DNA from: Pseudomonas fluorescens
GTDB taxonomy: Bacteria > Pseudomonadota > Gammaproteobacteria > Pseudomonadales > Pseudomonadaceae
DNA: 64,000 nt
Assembly: GCF_003732425.1 (NCBI RefSeq)
Contig: NZ_MOBX01000016.1
Location: 186,001-250,000 of the forward strand
Direction of reading: 5' to 3'
Shown: one piece after another, positions 1 to 6,502 of the stretch
Layout: each line of letters opens with the position of its first letter
Numbering within the stretch: position 1 is the first letter of the stretch
The notes under the pieces: model-generated
What the model saw: the letters and a program-made list of their open reading frames with translations, nothing else
Told to the model about the DNA's origin: nothing
Database searches by the model: none
Program-made: the position numbers and the translations under genes

Positions 1-192
1 CACATCCAGCAGCACCAGATCGACGTCATGGGAGAGCAGAATATTGAGCGCTTCAAAACCGGAGGCGGCGGTGAGGACGTGCCAATCCTGGCGCTGCAAT
101 AACGCGCGCATGCTGATCAGATTTTCAGGGTAATCATCAACGATCAAAAGGACAGAGCTGCCTTCACCTGGCGGGGGTTGCGCGCATTCCAT
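1..192 (-). CDS. Response regulator receiver domain protein (truncated by window edge)
   Basis: Only the first 64 codons are present; the gene runs off the left edge. After a short Pro/Gly-rich lead (MECAQPPPGEG) comes a typical receiver start, VLLIVDDYPENL, with the acidic pair D-D near residue 19. The visible part ends at VDLVLLDV, which carries the expected phospho-acceptor Asp. The spelling resembles receivers of GGDEF proteins and hybrid kinases (DDxPENL), but the output domain lies outside the window. Start chosen at the ATG at 192, preceded by an AGAGAAG purine stretch. A shorter in-frame start is not needed because the domain begins directly after it. Confidence 0.75.
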   Translation of the reverse strand, partial: MECAQPPPGEGSSVLLIVDDYPENLISMRALLQRQDWHVLTAASGFEALNILLSHDVDLVLLDV

Positions 193-511
193 GCTGCTTC
201 TCTTGTCGGGACTTCAGGGCGATTCCGGTAAAACCGTACATACATCGAGCCTTCACTCTAGTCGCGGATCCGAAAAAGCAGAAGCTGTCATCAAGCCATC
301 ATTTAACCAAAGCGTGAGTTTGCCGACTAACGGTCACCGCTGAAGCCCCCGGAAACCGGCAGAGATGGCATTTCGACAGGATGTTGACGTCAATCATCTG
401 CCAAACGGGCATTAACAAAAACCCCCTCTACGCTTATAAAGGCCGCCCGAAAAGGCGCGGGCTAGAGCTTCTGGCACCCGCGTTCAGGATGAACTGAGTG
501 GAAGAACCGAC
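193..511. other. Divergent intergenic region
   Basis: This 319-nt gap separates the leftward receiver gene from the rightward alginate lyase and must hold both promoters. Visible signals are a TATAAA at 434-439, a possible -10 for the lyase, and a 10-nt palindrome TTGACGTCAA at 384-393. No convincing -35 or gene was found. Confidence 0.4.
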
Positions 512-1180
512 ATGATCGACCTCGCAACCTGGAACCTCAGCGTTCCCGTTGGCAGCCCGCCATACACCGTCGAAACCTCCAAACTGGTGAACGGCTTCAA
601 AGATCAGTACTTCCATTCCGACACCGGCACCTTGTTCTTCTGGTCACCGGTTACCGGGTCAAAAACCGAAAACGCCATCTATCCCCGCACCGAACTGCGC
701 GAAACCTACAGCAACGGTACCCTGCGCAACTGGTACTACCCGGACGCCGACAACCTGCTGCGCGCGACCGTCACAGTGAACAAAGTACCAAGCTCCGGCA
801 AGATCGTCATTGGCCAGATTCACGCGTATGAAAGCCAGAAGCCGATGGTCAAACTCGAGTACCAGTACAAGACCAAAACCGAAACCGGCAACCTGGTGAT
901 CAAAGTCCGCATGCACCCGGATGATGACGAAAGCCGCGTCATCACCCTGGCCACCGGAATCAAACTGGATCGCGAGTTCAACTACCTCATCCACCTAAGC
1001 CCCGGCGGCGCACTCGGCATCAGCGCGGCGGGTTATCAGTGGGACTCACAGATCAGCGCGACGTGGCGCAACAAGCCGTTGTACTTCAAGGCTGGGGTGT
1101 ATGTGCAGGACAACACCGGGTACACCAGCGAAGGTGGCCAAGTGACCTTCAGCAAACTCGATATCGATCACGACAAATAA
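512..1180 (+). CDS. Polysaccharide lyase family 7 (alginate lyase-like)
   Basis: The 222-residue protein matches the single-domain PL7 (alginate lyase 2) fold. It has the RTELRE strand near residue 59, QIH near residue 102, and the YFKAGVYVQ strand near residue 191. In this family these carry the catalytic Arg, Gln/His and Tyr that cleave mannuronate or guluronate links by beta-elimination. The start has a GGAAG box 7 nt upstream. No signal peptide is visible, so the product looks cytoplasmic or is exported by an unusual route, as for short Pseudomonas PL7 enzymes. The neighbouring receiver gene is divergent. Substrate specificity cannot be read from the sequence. Confidence 0.85.
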   Translation: MIDLATWNLSVPVGSPPYTVETSKLVNGFKDQYFHSDTGTLFFWSPVTGSKTENAIYPRTELRETYSNGTLRNWYYPDADNLLRATVTVNKVPSSGKIVIGQIHAYESQKPMVKLEYQYKTKTETGNLVIKVRMHPDDDESRVITLATGIKLDREFNYLIHLSPGGALGISAAGYQWDSQISATWRNKPLYFKAGVYVQDNTGYTSEGGQVTFSKLDIDHDK

Positions 1181-1200
1181 TCCCTATTGGCACACATCCC

Positions 1201-1295
1201 TGTGGCGAGGGAGCTTGCTCCCGCTGGGGCGCGCAGCGGCCCTAAAAAAGCGAGGCCTGCTGCGCAGTCCAGCGGGAGCAAGCTCCCTCGCCACA
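1201..1295. repeat. REP-like doublet, class 1
   Basis: Two copies of the core GTGGCGAGGGAGCTTGCTCC face each other as outer arms, with a GC-rich spacer containing GCGCAGC/GCGCAGT. The unit lies just after the alginate lyase stop. The same unit recurs at 3299, 13366, 25386 and 62615. Confidence 0.85.
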
Positions 1296-1353
1296 GTGTT
1301 ATTTATTGCCAGTCGGAGATCCTTTAAACGGGGTTGTTTAGATTGGTCGGCGG

Positions 1354-1446
1354 TTACTTCCCGAAGCCTACAACAGCTTGCGTCGTTGCCTACGGGTACG
1401 CCAGAATCCGCCGGCTTGTGCGCCTGGCGGGCCATCGGTAACTTGA
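1354..1446 (+). other. Possible conserved short reading frame upstream of the structured leader
   Basis: This frame reads LLPEAYNSLRRCL, then RVRQNPPACAP and GGPSVT, and stops at TGA 1444-1446. The second leader (stop at 45988-45990, minus strand) reads YKSLRRCLRMHQNPPACAP. That is 16 of 19 residues identical over the shared part, with two synonymous CGT/CGC third-base changes. No ATG is visible in this copy and a stop lies shortly upstream, so a translated product is uncertain. It could be a relic or simply part of the conserved RNA. Confidence 0.3.
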
Positions 1447-1452
1447 TTTGCG

Positions 1453-1671
1453 TCACTGATTTCCAGTGATCGGGTTTAGTAGCCCGTGGTTACGCGAAGC
1501 GTATGTGCATCCGTTCAGTCAGGTATTTCTAAACCTGCACTTGATGGTAGCTGTTCGCAGGGCGCCTTCGGGTGCGCCGGTCGCGTCTCCCCGGTCTACT
1601 AACCTGCGTTCAGCTGCCACCCCTTCGTTTAGTAGCGATCCGGTGTCGGCTCCATTTACCGGAGACGAAAC
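1453..1671 (+). ncRNA. C4-like structured leader RNA, copy 1
   Basis: The gap before the DUF6124-like gene folds into several helices. They are TCACTG/CAGTGA (1453-1469), CGGG/CCCG (1471-1486, loop TTTAGTAG), CAGGT/ACCTG (1520-1537), GGTAGCTG (1546-1553) with CAGCTGCC (1611-1618), and GGCGC/GCGCC closing on a TTCG-type loop (1561-1578). CTACTAA (1596-1602) can pair either with the loop TTAGTAG (1476-1482) or with a second TTAGTAG (1629-1635) about 36 nt before the start codon. The second leader keeps all these elements except the TTCG-stem details, with compensatory changes. The GCGCCGGT...CCGGT part resembles the C4 antisense RNA family of phages; that family name is from memory. Confidence 0.6.
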
Positions 1672-2034
1672 ATGATCAGATCAACGCCTCACCCGCCGGT
1701 CACCGACCCGGCCTCCCCGTACGAATCCCTCGACTCAAAAAAACTCAACGACGCCGCCGAACGCGCCCTCGACCATTACCTAAAACCGTCCGCCTTCATC
1801 ATGGCCAGCCCCCATAAACCCGAGCCCATGTACCTCGCCAACCCGAAGTACAACACCGAATCCCTGCTGGCCAACGCCAGCGAAACCCTGGGTTCCGCCA
1901 GCGAAATGCTCAACAACTTCGCCGCGATGCTCGACACCTCAAACCGCAAGACTGCGCTGGGCATCGCGCAAGTCGTCATGCTCGGTGAACTGGCAGTGAA
2001 TCAAGCGCTGGATCATGTCGAGCTAAAGGAATAA
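1672..2034 (+). CDS. DUF6124-like small Pseudomonas protein, copy 1
   Basis: This 120-residue hydrophilic protein has no signal peptide. Its N-terminus is Pro-rich and conserved, followed by SPYESLDSKKLNDAAERALD. The C-terminal half is helical with SETLGSASEMLNNFA and GIAQVVMLGELAVNQALD. It resembles the DUF6124/DUF3077-type proteins that are multicopy in fluorescent pseudomonads and have no established function. A paralogue lies at 45405-45767, with the same N-terminal block and the same kind of leader. GGAG lies 7 nt before the ATG. The long structured leader suggests post-transcriptional control, and a bidirectional terminator follows. Confidence 0.8.
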   Translation: MIRSTPHPPVTDPASPYESLDSKKLNDAAERALDHYLKPSAFIMASPHKPEPMYLANPKYNTESLLANASETLGSASEMLNNFAAMLDTSNRKTALGIAQVVMLGELAVNQALDHVELKE

Positions 2035-2042
2035 CCGGCCAC

Positions 2043-2074
2043 AAAAAAAACCCGCCTCTCGGCGGGTTTCTTTT
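2043..2074. terminator. Bidirectional terminator between DUF6124-like gene and fba
   Basis: CCCGCC-TCTC-GGCGGG (2051-2066) is flanked by an A-run on the left and TTTCTTTT on the right. It can therefore stop transcription from both convergent genes. Confidence 0.9.
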
Positions 2075-2095
2075 AAAGCAGTTTAACGCTCAGGC

Positions 2096-3160
2096 TTAGT
2101 TAACCTTGGCGTTCAACTCACCCTTCAGATAACGCTGGTACATCGCTTCCAGCGAGATCGGTTTGATCTTCGAAGCATTACCGGCAGTGCCGAACGCTTC
2201 ATAGCGAGCGATACATACGTCACGCATCGCAGTCACGGTCGCGCCGAAGAATTTACGTGGGTCGAATTCGCTCGGGTTGGTGGCCATCAGGCGACGCATC
2301 GCACCGGTAGATGCCAGGCGCAGGTCGGTGTCGATGTTGACCTTGCGCACGCCGTACTTGATGCCTTCGACGATTTCTTCAACCGGCACGCCGTAGGTTT
2401 CTTTGATGTCGCCGCCGTACTGGTTGATGATCGCCAGCCACTCTTGTGGCACCGACGAGGAACCGTGCATCACCAGGTGGGTGTTGGGGATGCGCTTGTG
2501 GATTTCCTTGATACGGTCGATCGCCAGCACGTCGCCGGTAGGTGGCTTGGTGAACTTATAGGCGCCGTGGCTGGTGCCGATGGCGATGGCCAGGGCATCA
2601 ACTTGAGTGCGCTTGACGAAGTCAGCGGCTTCTTCCGGGTCGGTTAGCATTTGGCTGTGATCCAGAACGCCTTCAGCGCCGATGCCGTCTTCTTCACCGG
2701 CCATGCCGGTTTCCAGCGAACCCAGGCAGCCCAGCTCGCCTTCTACCGAAACGCCGCAGGCGTGAGCCATGGCTACGGTTTGTTGGGTAACGCGGACGTT
2801 GTAGTCGTAGTCGGTCGGGGTCTTGCCGTCTTCGCCCAGCGAGCCGTCCATCATCACCGAGCTGAAGCCCAGTTGAATCGAGCGCTGGCAGACGTCAGGG
2901 CTGGTGCCGTGGTCCTGGTGCATGCACACCGGGATGTGCGGGAATTCTTCGATCGCGGCGAGGATCAGGTGACGCAGGAATGGCGCGCCGGCGTATTTGC
3001 GAGCGCCGGCCGAAGCCTGGACGATCACCGGGGAGTCAGTCTTGTCAGCGGCTTCCATGATGGCGCGCATCTGCTCAAGGTTGTTGACGTTGAAAGCTGG
3101 AACGCCGTAGCCGAATTCGGCTGCGTGGTCCAACATCTGGCGCATGCTGATAAGTGCCAT
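2096..3160 (-). CDS. fba: Fructose-bisphosphate aldolase, class II
   Basis: This 354-residue protein reversibly cleaves fructose-1,6-bisphosphate to DHAP and glyceraldehyde-3-phosphate. Class II zinc-enzyme signatures are clear: VCMHQDHGTS with the Asp/His zinc and proton-transfer pair, HGSSSVP, and KVNIDTDLRLA near the phosphate site. In pseudomonads lacking phosphofructokinase it mainly serves gluconeogenesis. It lies downstream of tktA-epd-pgk on the same strand, separated by two small lipoprotein genes and a repeat, so it probably has its own promoter. The start ATG at 3160 has a GGGAGAG box upstream. Confidence 0.97.
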   Translation of the reverse strand: MALISMRQMLDHAAEFGYGVPAFNVNNLEQMRAIMEAADKTDSPVIVQASAGARKYAGAPFLRHLILAAIEEFPHIPVCMHQDHGTSPDVCQRSIQLGFSSVMMDGSLGEDGKTPTDYDYNVRVTQQTVAMAHACGVSVEGELGCLGSLETGMAGEEDGIGAEGVLDHSQMLTDPEEAADFVKRTQVDALAIAIGTSHGAYKFTKPPTGDVLAIDRIKEIHKRIPNTHLVMHGSSSVPQEWLAIINQYGGDIKETYGVPVEEIVEGIKYGVRKVNIDTDLRLASTGAMRRLMATNPSEFDPRKFFGATVTAMRDVCIARYEAFGTAGNASKIKPISLEAMYQRYLKGELNAKVN

Positions 3161-3298
3161 TGTGTGTGTCTCTCCCGGTTGAGGGTCGTTAATCGTGCCA
3201 GCCTGCCGGAGCGGCGGCGGCTATTCAAGTGATTGCAGATCGGGGGTTGAGGCCCGGTCTGGTGATTCGATAAAGCAAAATCTGTATGCGTATTGACC
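3161..3298. other. fba upstream region
   Basis: The 138 nt between the fba start and the REP doublet presumably carry the fba promoter on the minus strand. No unambiguous -35/-10 pair was identified. The rest of the 307-nt gap is the repeat. Confidence 0.35.
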
Positions 3299-3431
3299 TG
3301 TGGCGAGCGAGCTTGCTCGCGCTCGGCTGCGAAGCAGTCGTGAAACCTGCCAACACGGTCATTCTGAAACACCGAGCCATAAGGCTTTGGGACCGCTTCG
3401 CGCTCCAGCGGGAGCAAGCTCCCTCGCCACA
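3299..3431. repeat. REP-like doublet, class 1 variant
   Basis: The left arm reads TGTGGCGAGCGAGCTTGCTC and the right arm is the standard AGCGGGAGCAAGCTCCCTCG. The left arm therefore mixes features of class 1 and class 3. It lies between fba and the MliC-like gene. Confidence 0.8.
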
Positions 3432-3467
3432 AAGGCCATTACCACAATGAATCTGTGGCGTATTCGA

Positions 3468-3800
3468 TTACTGCGCTTTACAGCCGCGGCCAATCAAATC
3501 ATTGGTGGCGACCCAGTACACCAGGCCTTCTTCACCCTTGACGTGAAACGCCAGCATGCCATCGCTGTACAGCATGCCCGAGGCGCCCGGCTCTTCTTTC
3601 AGGCGATAGACCTGATCACCGCCACCCAGTCGAACGTCGACTTCCTTCTGGCCGGCATCGGCGTAACGCCAGAGCACTTTGGCCTGGCTGTCGCAGGTCC
3701 AGGTGGTCCAGTTATCCGCCGGGGCGGACGACTGAAACAGGTTCAACTGCGCGCAACCGCCCAACAATGCCAACGCCGCAATGGCGATCAAGCCTTTCAT
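3468..3800 (-). CDS. MliC-family lipoprotein (C-type lysozyme inhibitor-like)
   Basis: This 110-residue lipoprotein has signal MKGLIAIAALALLGG and lipobox LGGC. The mature part has WTCDSQAKVLWRYAD, YRLKEEPGASGMLYSDG, FHVKGEEGLVYW and a terminal GRGC. That is the small beta-barrel pattern of MliC/PliC inhibitors (SGxxY ... KGxE, paired cysteines). Such proteins sit in the cell envelope and block host C-type lysozyme. It is transcribed after another small lipoprotein gene and pgk. The family call rests on motif pattern; inhibition itself is inferred. Confidence 0.75.
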   Translation of the reverse strand: MKGLIAIAALALLGGCAQLNLFQSSAPADNWTTWTCDSQAKVLWRYADAGQKEVDVRLGGGDQVYRLKEEPGASGMLYSDGMLAFHVKGEEGLVYWVATNDLIGRGCKAQ

Positions 3801-3857
3801 CCGTGTTCCTCGACTGACGGCGCATGCCGCCAGCCCTGAGTTAAAGAGTCAGACCCG

Positions 3858-4079
3858 TCAAGGACAACCATGTTCCTTGGCCGGGGTTTGCGTCTCGTAC
3901 TTGTCCAGACCGTCCGGCCCAGAGCGCTTGTTCAGCACCGGGTTGGTTTCGGCCTGCCAGTCGGCCTGATAGCAGCCCTTCTGCGACTCGCTCGGCGCCG
4001 GCGTGGCTTCGGCCTTCGGGTTACTCCCGCAGGCCGCCAGCGTACCGGTCAGCAACAACAGCGCTAACGACTTGACCAT
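3858..4079 (-). CDS. Small lipoprotein, function unknown
   Basis: The 73-residue product starts MVKSLALLLLTGTLAACGSN with a lipobox LAAC. The mature part is short and hydrophilic, with two further cysteines (QKGCYQADW and KEHGCP at the C-terminus). The start at 4079 was chosen because it gives a standard lipoprotein signal; longer in-frame versions add sequence overlapping pgk. The gap to the pgk stop is 34 nt and to the MliC-like gene about 57 nt, so the three may be co-transcribed. No functional domain was recognised. Confidence 0.75.
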   Translation of the reverse strand: MVKSLALLLLTGTLAACGSNPKAEATPAPSESQKGCYQADWQAETNPVLNKRSGPDGLDKYETQTPAKEHGCP

Positions 4080-4113
4080 GTAAACACTCCTTTGCCTGGC
4101 CAAACGGGCGGCC

Positions 4114-5277
4114 TCAGGCCTTGGCCCGGCTTTCCAGGACTTCAACGGCTGGCAGCACTTTGCCTTCGACGAATTCGAGGAACGCGCCGCCACCGGTGGA
4201 AATGTAGGAGATTTGCTCAGCCACGCCATATTTATCGATCGCGGCCAGGGTGTCGCCACCGCCAGCAATGGAGAACGCCGAGCTTTCAGCGATGGCCTGA
4301 GCCAACACTTTGGTGCCGTTGCCGAACTGATCGAACTCGAATACGCCGACCGGACCGTTCCACAGAATGGTCTTGGACGATTTCAGCAGTTCGGCGAAGT
4401 TGGCCGCGGTTTGCGGACCGATGTCCAGAATCATGTCGTCAGCGGCGACGTCAGCGATCAGCTTGACGGTGGCTTCAGCAGTTTCGGCGAATTCCTTGGC
4501 AACCACGACGTCAACCGGCAGCGGCACGCTGACCTTGGCGGCGATGGCGCGGGCGGTGTCGAGCAGATCCGGCTCGTACAGCGACTTACCGACCGGGTGA
4601 CCGGCCGCCGCGAGGAAGGTGTTGGCGATGCCGCCACCGACGATCAGTTGATCGCAGATCTGGCTCAGGCTGTTGAGCACGTCGAGTTTGGTCGAGACCT
4701 TGGAGCCGGCAACGATGGCCGCCATTGGCTTGGCCGGAGCACCGAGGGCTTTGCCCAGTGCATCCAGCTCAGCAGCCAACAGTGGACCCGCAGCGGCGAC
4801 CTTGGCGAACTTGGCCACGCCGTGGGTCGAACCTTCGGCACGGTGAGCGGTGCCGAACGCGTCCATCACGAACACGTCGCACAGGGCGGCGTATTGCTGG
4901 GCCAGTTCGTCAGCGTTCTTTTTCTCGCCTTTGTTGAAGCGCACGTTTTCGAACAGCACGATGTCGCCGGCCTTGACGTCAACGCCGCCCAGGTAATCGG
5001 CCACCAGCGGCACTTCACGGCCAAGGGCCTTGCTCAGGTAGTCAGCGACTGGCTTGAGGCTGTTCTCGGCGGAGAACTCGCCTTCGGTCGGACGGCCCAG
5101 GTGCGAGCAGACCATCACCGCCGCGCCTTTTTCCAGGGCCAGCTTGATGGTCGGCAGCGAAGCCAGGATACGCGCATCGCTGGTGACAACACCGTCCTTG
5201 ACTGGGACGTTGAGGTCTTCGCGGATCAATACGCGCTTACCTTGCAGATCGAGGTCGGACATCTTCAACACGGTCAT
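4114..5277 (-). CDS. pgk: Phosphoglycerate kinase
   Basis: This 387-residue enzyme transfers phosphate between 1,3-bisphosphoglycerate and ADP. Visible signatures are LIREDLNVPVK at the N-terminus, FENVRFNKGEKKN, GTAHRAEGSTHGVAKF, and the nucleotide-binding C-terminal GGGDTLAAIDKYG and STGGGAFLEF. The ATG at 5277 has GGAAG 8 nt upstream. An upstream in-frame GTG at 5286 overlaps that box and was not chosen. It follows epd by 12 nt and precedes two small lipoprotein genes. Confidence 0.97.
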   Translation of the reverse strand: MTVLKMSDLDLQGKRVLIREDLNVPVKDGVVTSDARILASLPTIKLALEKGAAVMVCSHLGRPTEGEFSAENSLKPVADYLSKALGREVPLVADYLGGVDVKAGDIVLFENVRFNKGEKKNADELAQQYAALCDVFVMDAFGTAHRAEGSTHGVAKFAKVAAAGPLLAAELDALGKALGAPAKPMAAIVAGSKVSTKLDVLNSLSQICDQLIVGGGIANTFLAAAGHPVGKSLYEPDLLDTARAIAAKVSVPLPVDVVVAKEFAETAEATVKLIADVAADDMILDIGPQTAANFAELLKSSKTILWNGPVGVFEFDQFGNGTKVLAQAIAESSAFSIAGGGDTLAAIDKYGVAEQISYISTGGGAFLEFVEGKVLPAVEVLESRAKA

Positions 5278-5289
5278 GGGTCGCACTTC

Positions 5290-6342
5290 CTACGGTTTTT
5301 TTGAAGTTGCTGTTTGCAGATAGTGTTCTGCAACGTCCAGCATTCGGTTGGCAAAACCCCATTCGTTGTCGAACCAGGCCAGGATGTTCACCAGCCTTGG
5401 GCCGGAAACACGGGTCTGACTGGCATCGACGATGGCCGAATGTGGGTCATGGTTGAAATCACAGCTTGCGTGGGGAAGCTCGGTGTAAGCCAGCAGGCCT
5501 TTGAGCGGGCCGTTGGTGGCGGCTTCGCGCAGGATCCGGTTGACCTCGTTGGCGTCGGTCGCGGTGGCGGTCTGCATCGTGATGTCGAGGCAGGACACGT
5601 TGACCGTCGGCACGCGTACGGCTTTGGCCTGAATTCGCCCGGCAAGTTCCGGCAGCAGGCGCTCGATACCGCGCGCCAGACCAGTGGACACCGGGATCAC
5701 CGACTGGAACGCCGAGCGCGTGCGGCGCAGGTCTTCGTGGTGATAGGCGTCGATCACCGGCTGATCGTTCATCGCCGAGTGAATGGTGGTGATCGACACG
5801 TAATCGAGGCCGATCGCCTTGTCGAGCAGACGCAACAGTGGCACGCCGCAGTTGGTAGTGCAGGAGGCGTTGGACACCAGCAGTTCGTCGCCGGTCAGGC
5901 AATCCTGATTGACGCCGTAAACGATGGTGGCGTCGACATCCGCCTCGCTGGCCATCGGCTGCGAGAACAGCACGCGCGGCGCGCCGGCGTTAAGGAAACG
6001 CTGGCCGTCTTCACGGGTGTTGTAGGCGCCGGAGCATTCGAGCACCAGATCGACGCCCAGCGACGCCCAATCGATGCCTTCGGGGGTGGCACTGCGCAGG
6101 ACCTTCACGCAGTCGCCATTAATATGCAGACAATCGCCTTCTACTCGCACTTCGCCCGGAAAGCGGCCGTGAGTGGAGTCGAAGCGTGTCAGGTATTCGA
6201 TGCTGGCCATGTCGGCCAGATCGTTGATTGCGACAATTTCAAACCCGGCCTTCTCGCCTCGCTCAAACAACGCACGCAAGACGCAACGACCAATCCGGCC
6301 GTAGCCGTTGAGTGCAACTTTGTAAGGACGCGGTTGAGGCAT
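5290..6342 (-). CDS. epd: Erythrose-4-phosphate dehydrogenase (GapA-like family)
   Basis: This 350-residue protein has a GAPDH-type NAD fold with ALNGYGRIGRCVLRALFERG, the catalytic SNASCTTN cysteine motif, and the base-supplying His in TTIHSAMNDQPV. Position between tktA and pgk is the usual pseudomonad place for epd, which oxidises erythrose-4-phosphate toward pyridoxal-5-phosphate synthesis. A glyceraldehyde-3-phosphate dehydrogenase role cannot be excluded by eye. The start at MPQPRPYKVALNG matches family N-termini; a longer in-frame start at 6372 would run toward the REP doublet. pgk begins 12 nt downstream. Confidence 0.88.
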   Translation of the reverse strand: MPQPRPYKVALNGYGRIGRCVLRALFERGEKAGFEIVAINDLADMASIEYLTRFDSTHGRFPGEVRVEGDCLHINGDCVKVLRSATPEGIDWASLGVDLVLECSGAYNTREDGQRFLNAGAPRVLFSQPMASEADVDATIVYGVNQDCLTGDELLVSNASCTTNCGVPLLRLLDKAIGLDYVSITTIHSAMNDQPVIDAYHHEDLRRTRSAFQSVIPVSTGLARGIERLLPELAGRIQAKAVRVPTVNVSCLDITMQTATATDANEVNRILREAATNGPLKGLLAYTELPHASCDFNHDPHSAIVDASQTRVSGPRLVNILAWFDNEWGFANRMLDVAEHYLQTATSKKP

Positions 6343-6379
6343 GGGGTTCTCGATAGTGTTCGCTAACAACATAACCCCA

Positions 6380-6464
6380 TGTAGGAGCTGCCGAAGGCTG
6401 CGATCTTTTGATCCTGTTTTTTAAGATCAAGATCAAAAGATCGCAGCCTTCGGCAGCTCCTACA
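6380..6464. repeat. REP-like doublet, class 4, inside the tktA-epd pair
   Basis: TGTAGGAGCTGCCGAAGGCT with CGATCTTTTGATC is mirrored by GATCAAAAGATCG with CAGCCTTCGGCAGCTCCTAC. The result is an almost perfect long hairpin between tktA and epd, so it may act as an mRNA stabiliser or partial terminator. Confidence 0.85.
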
Positions 6465-6502
6465 GGGGAACGCGGTGGCCGGGGCCACCGCATTCGTACT
6501 GC

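Noticed and set aside
384..393. TTGACGTCAA palindrome as a CRP-like or regulator site
   Set aside because: Ten bases only, no second copy near it, and no matching regulator nearby; it can occur by chance.
5290..6372. Calling this gene the main glycolytic gap
   Set aside because: Position between tktA and pgk and family spelling favour epd, but the sequence alone does not exclude GAPDH activity, so only the label was rejected.
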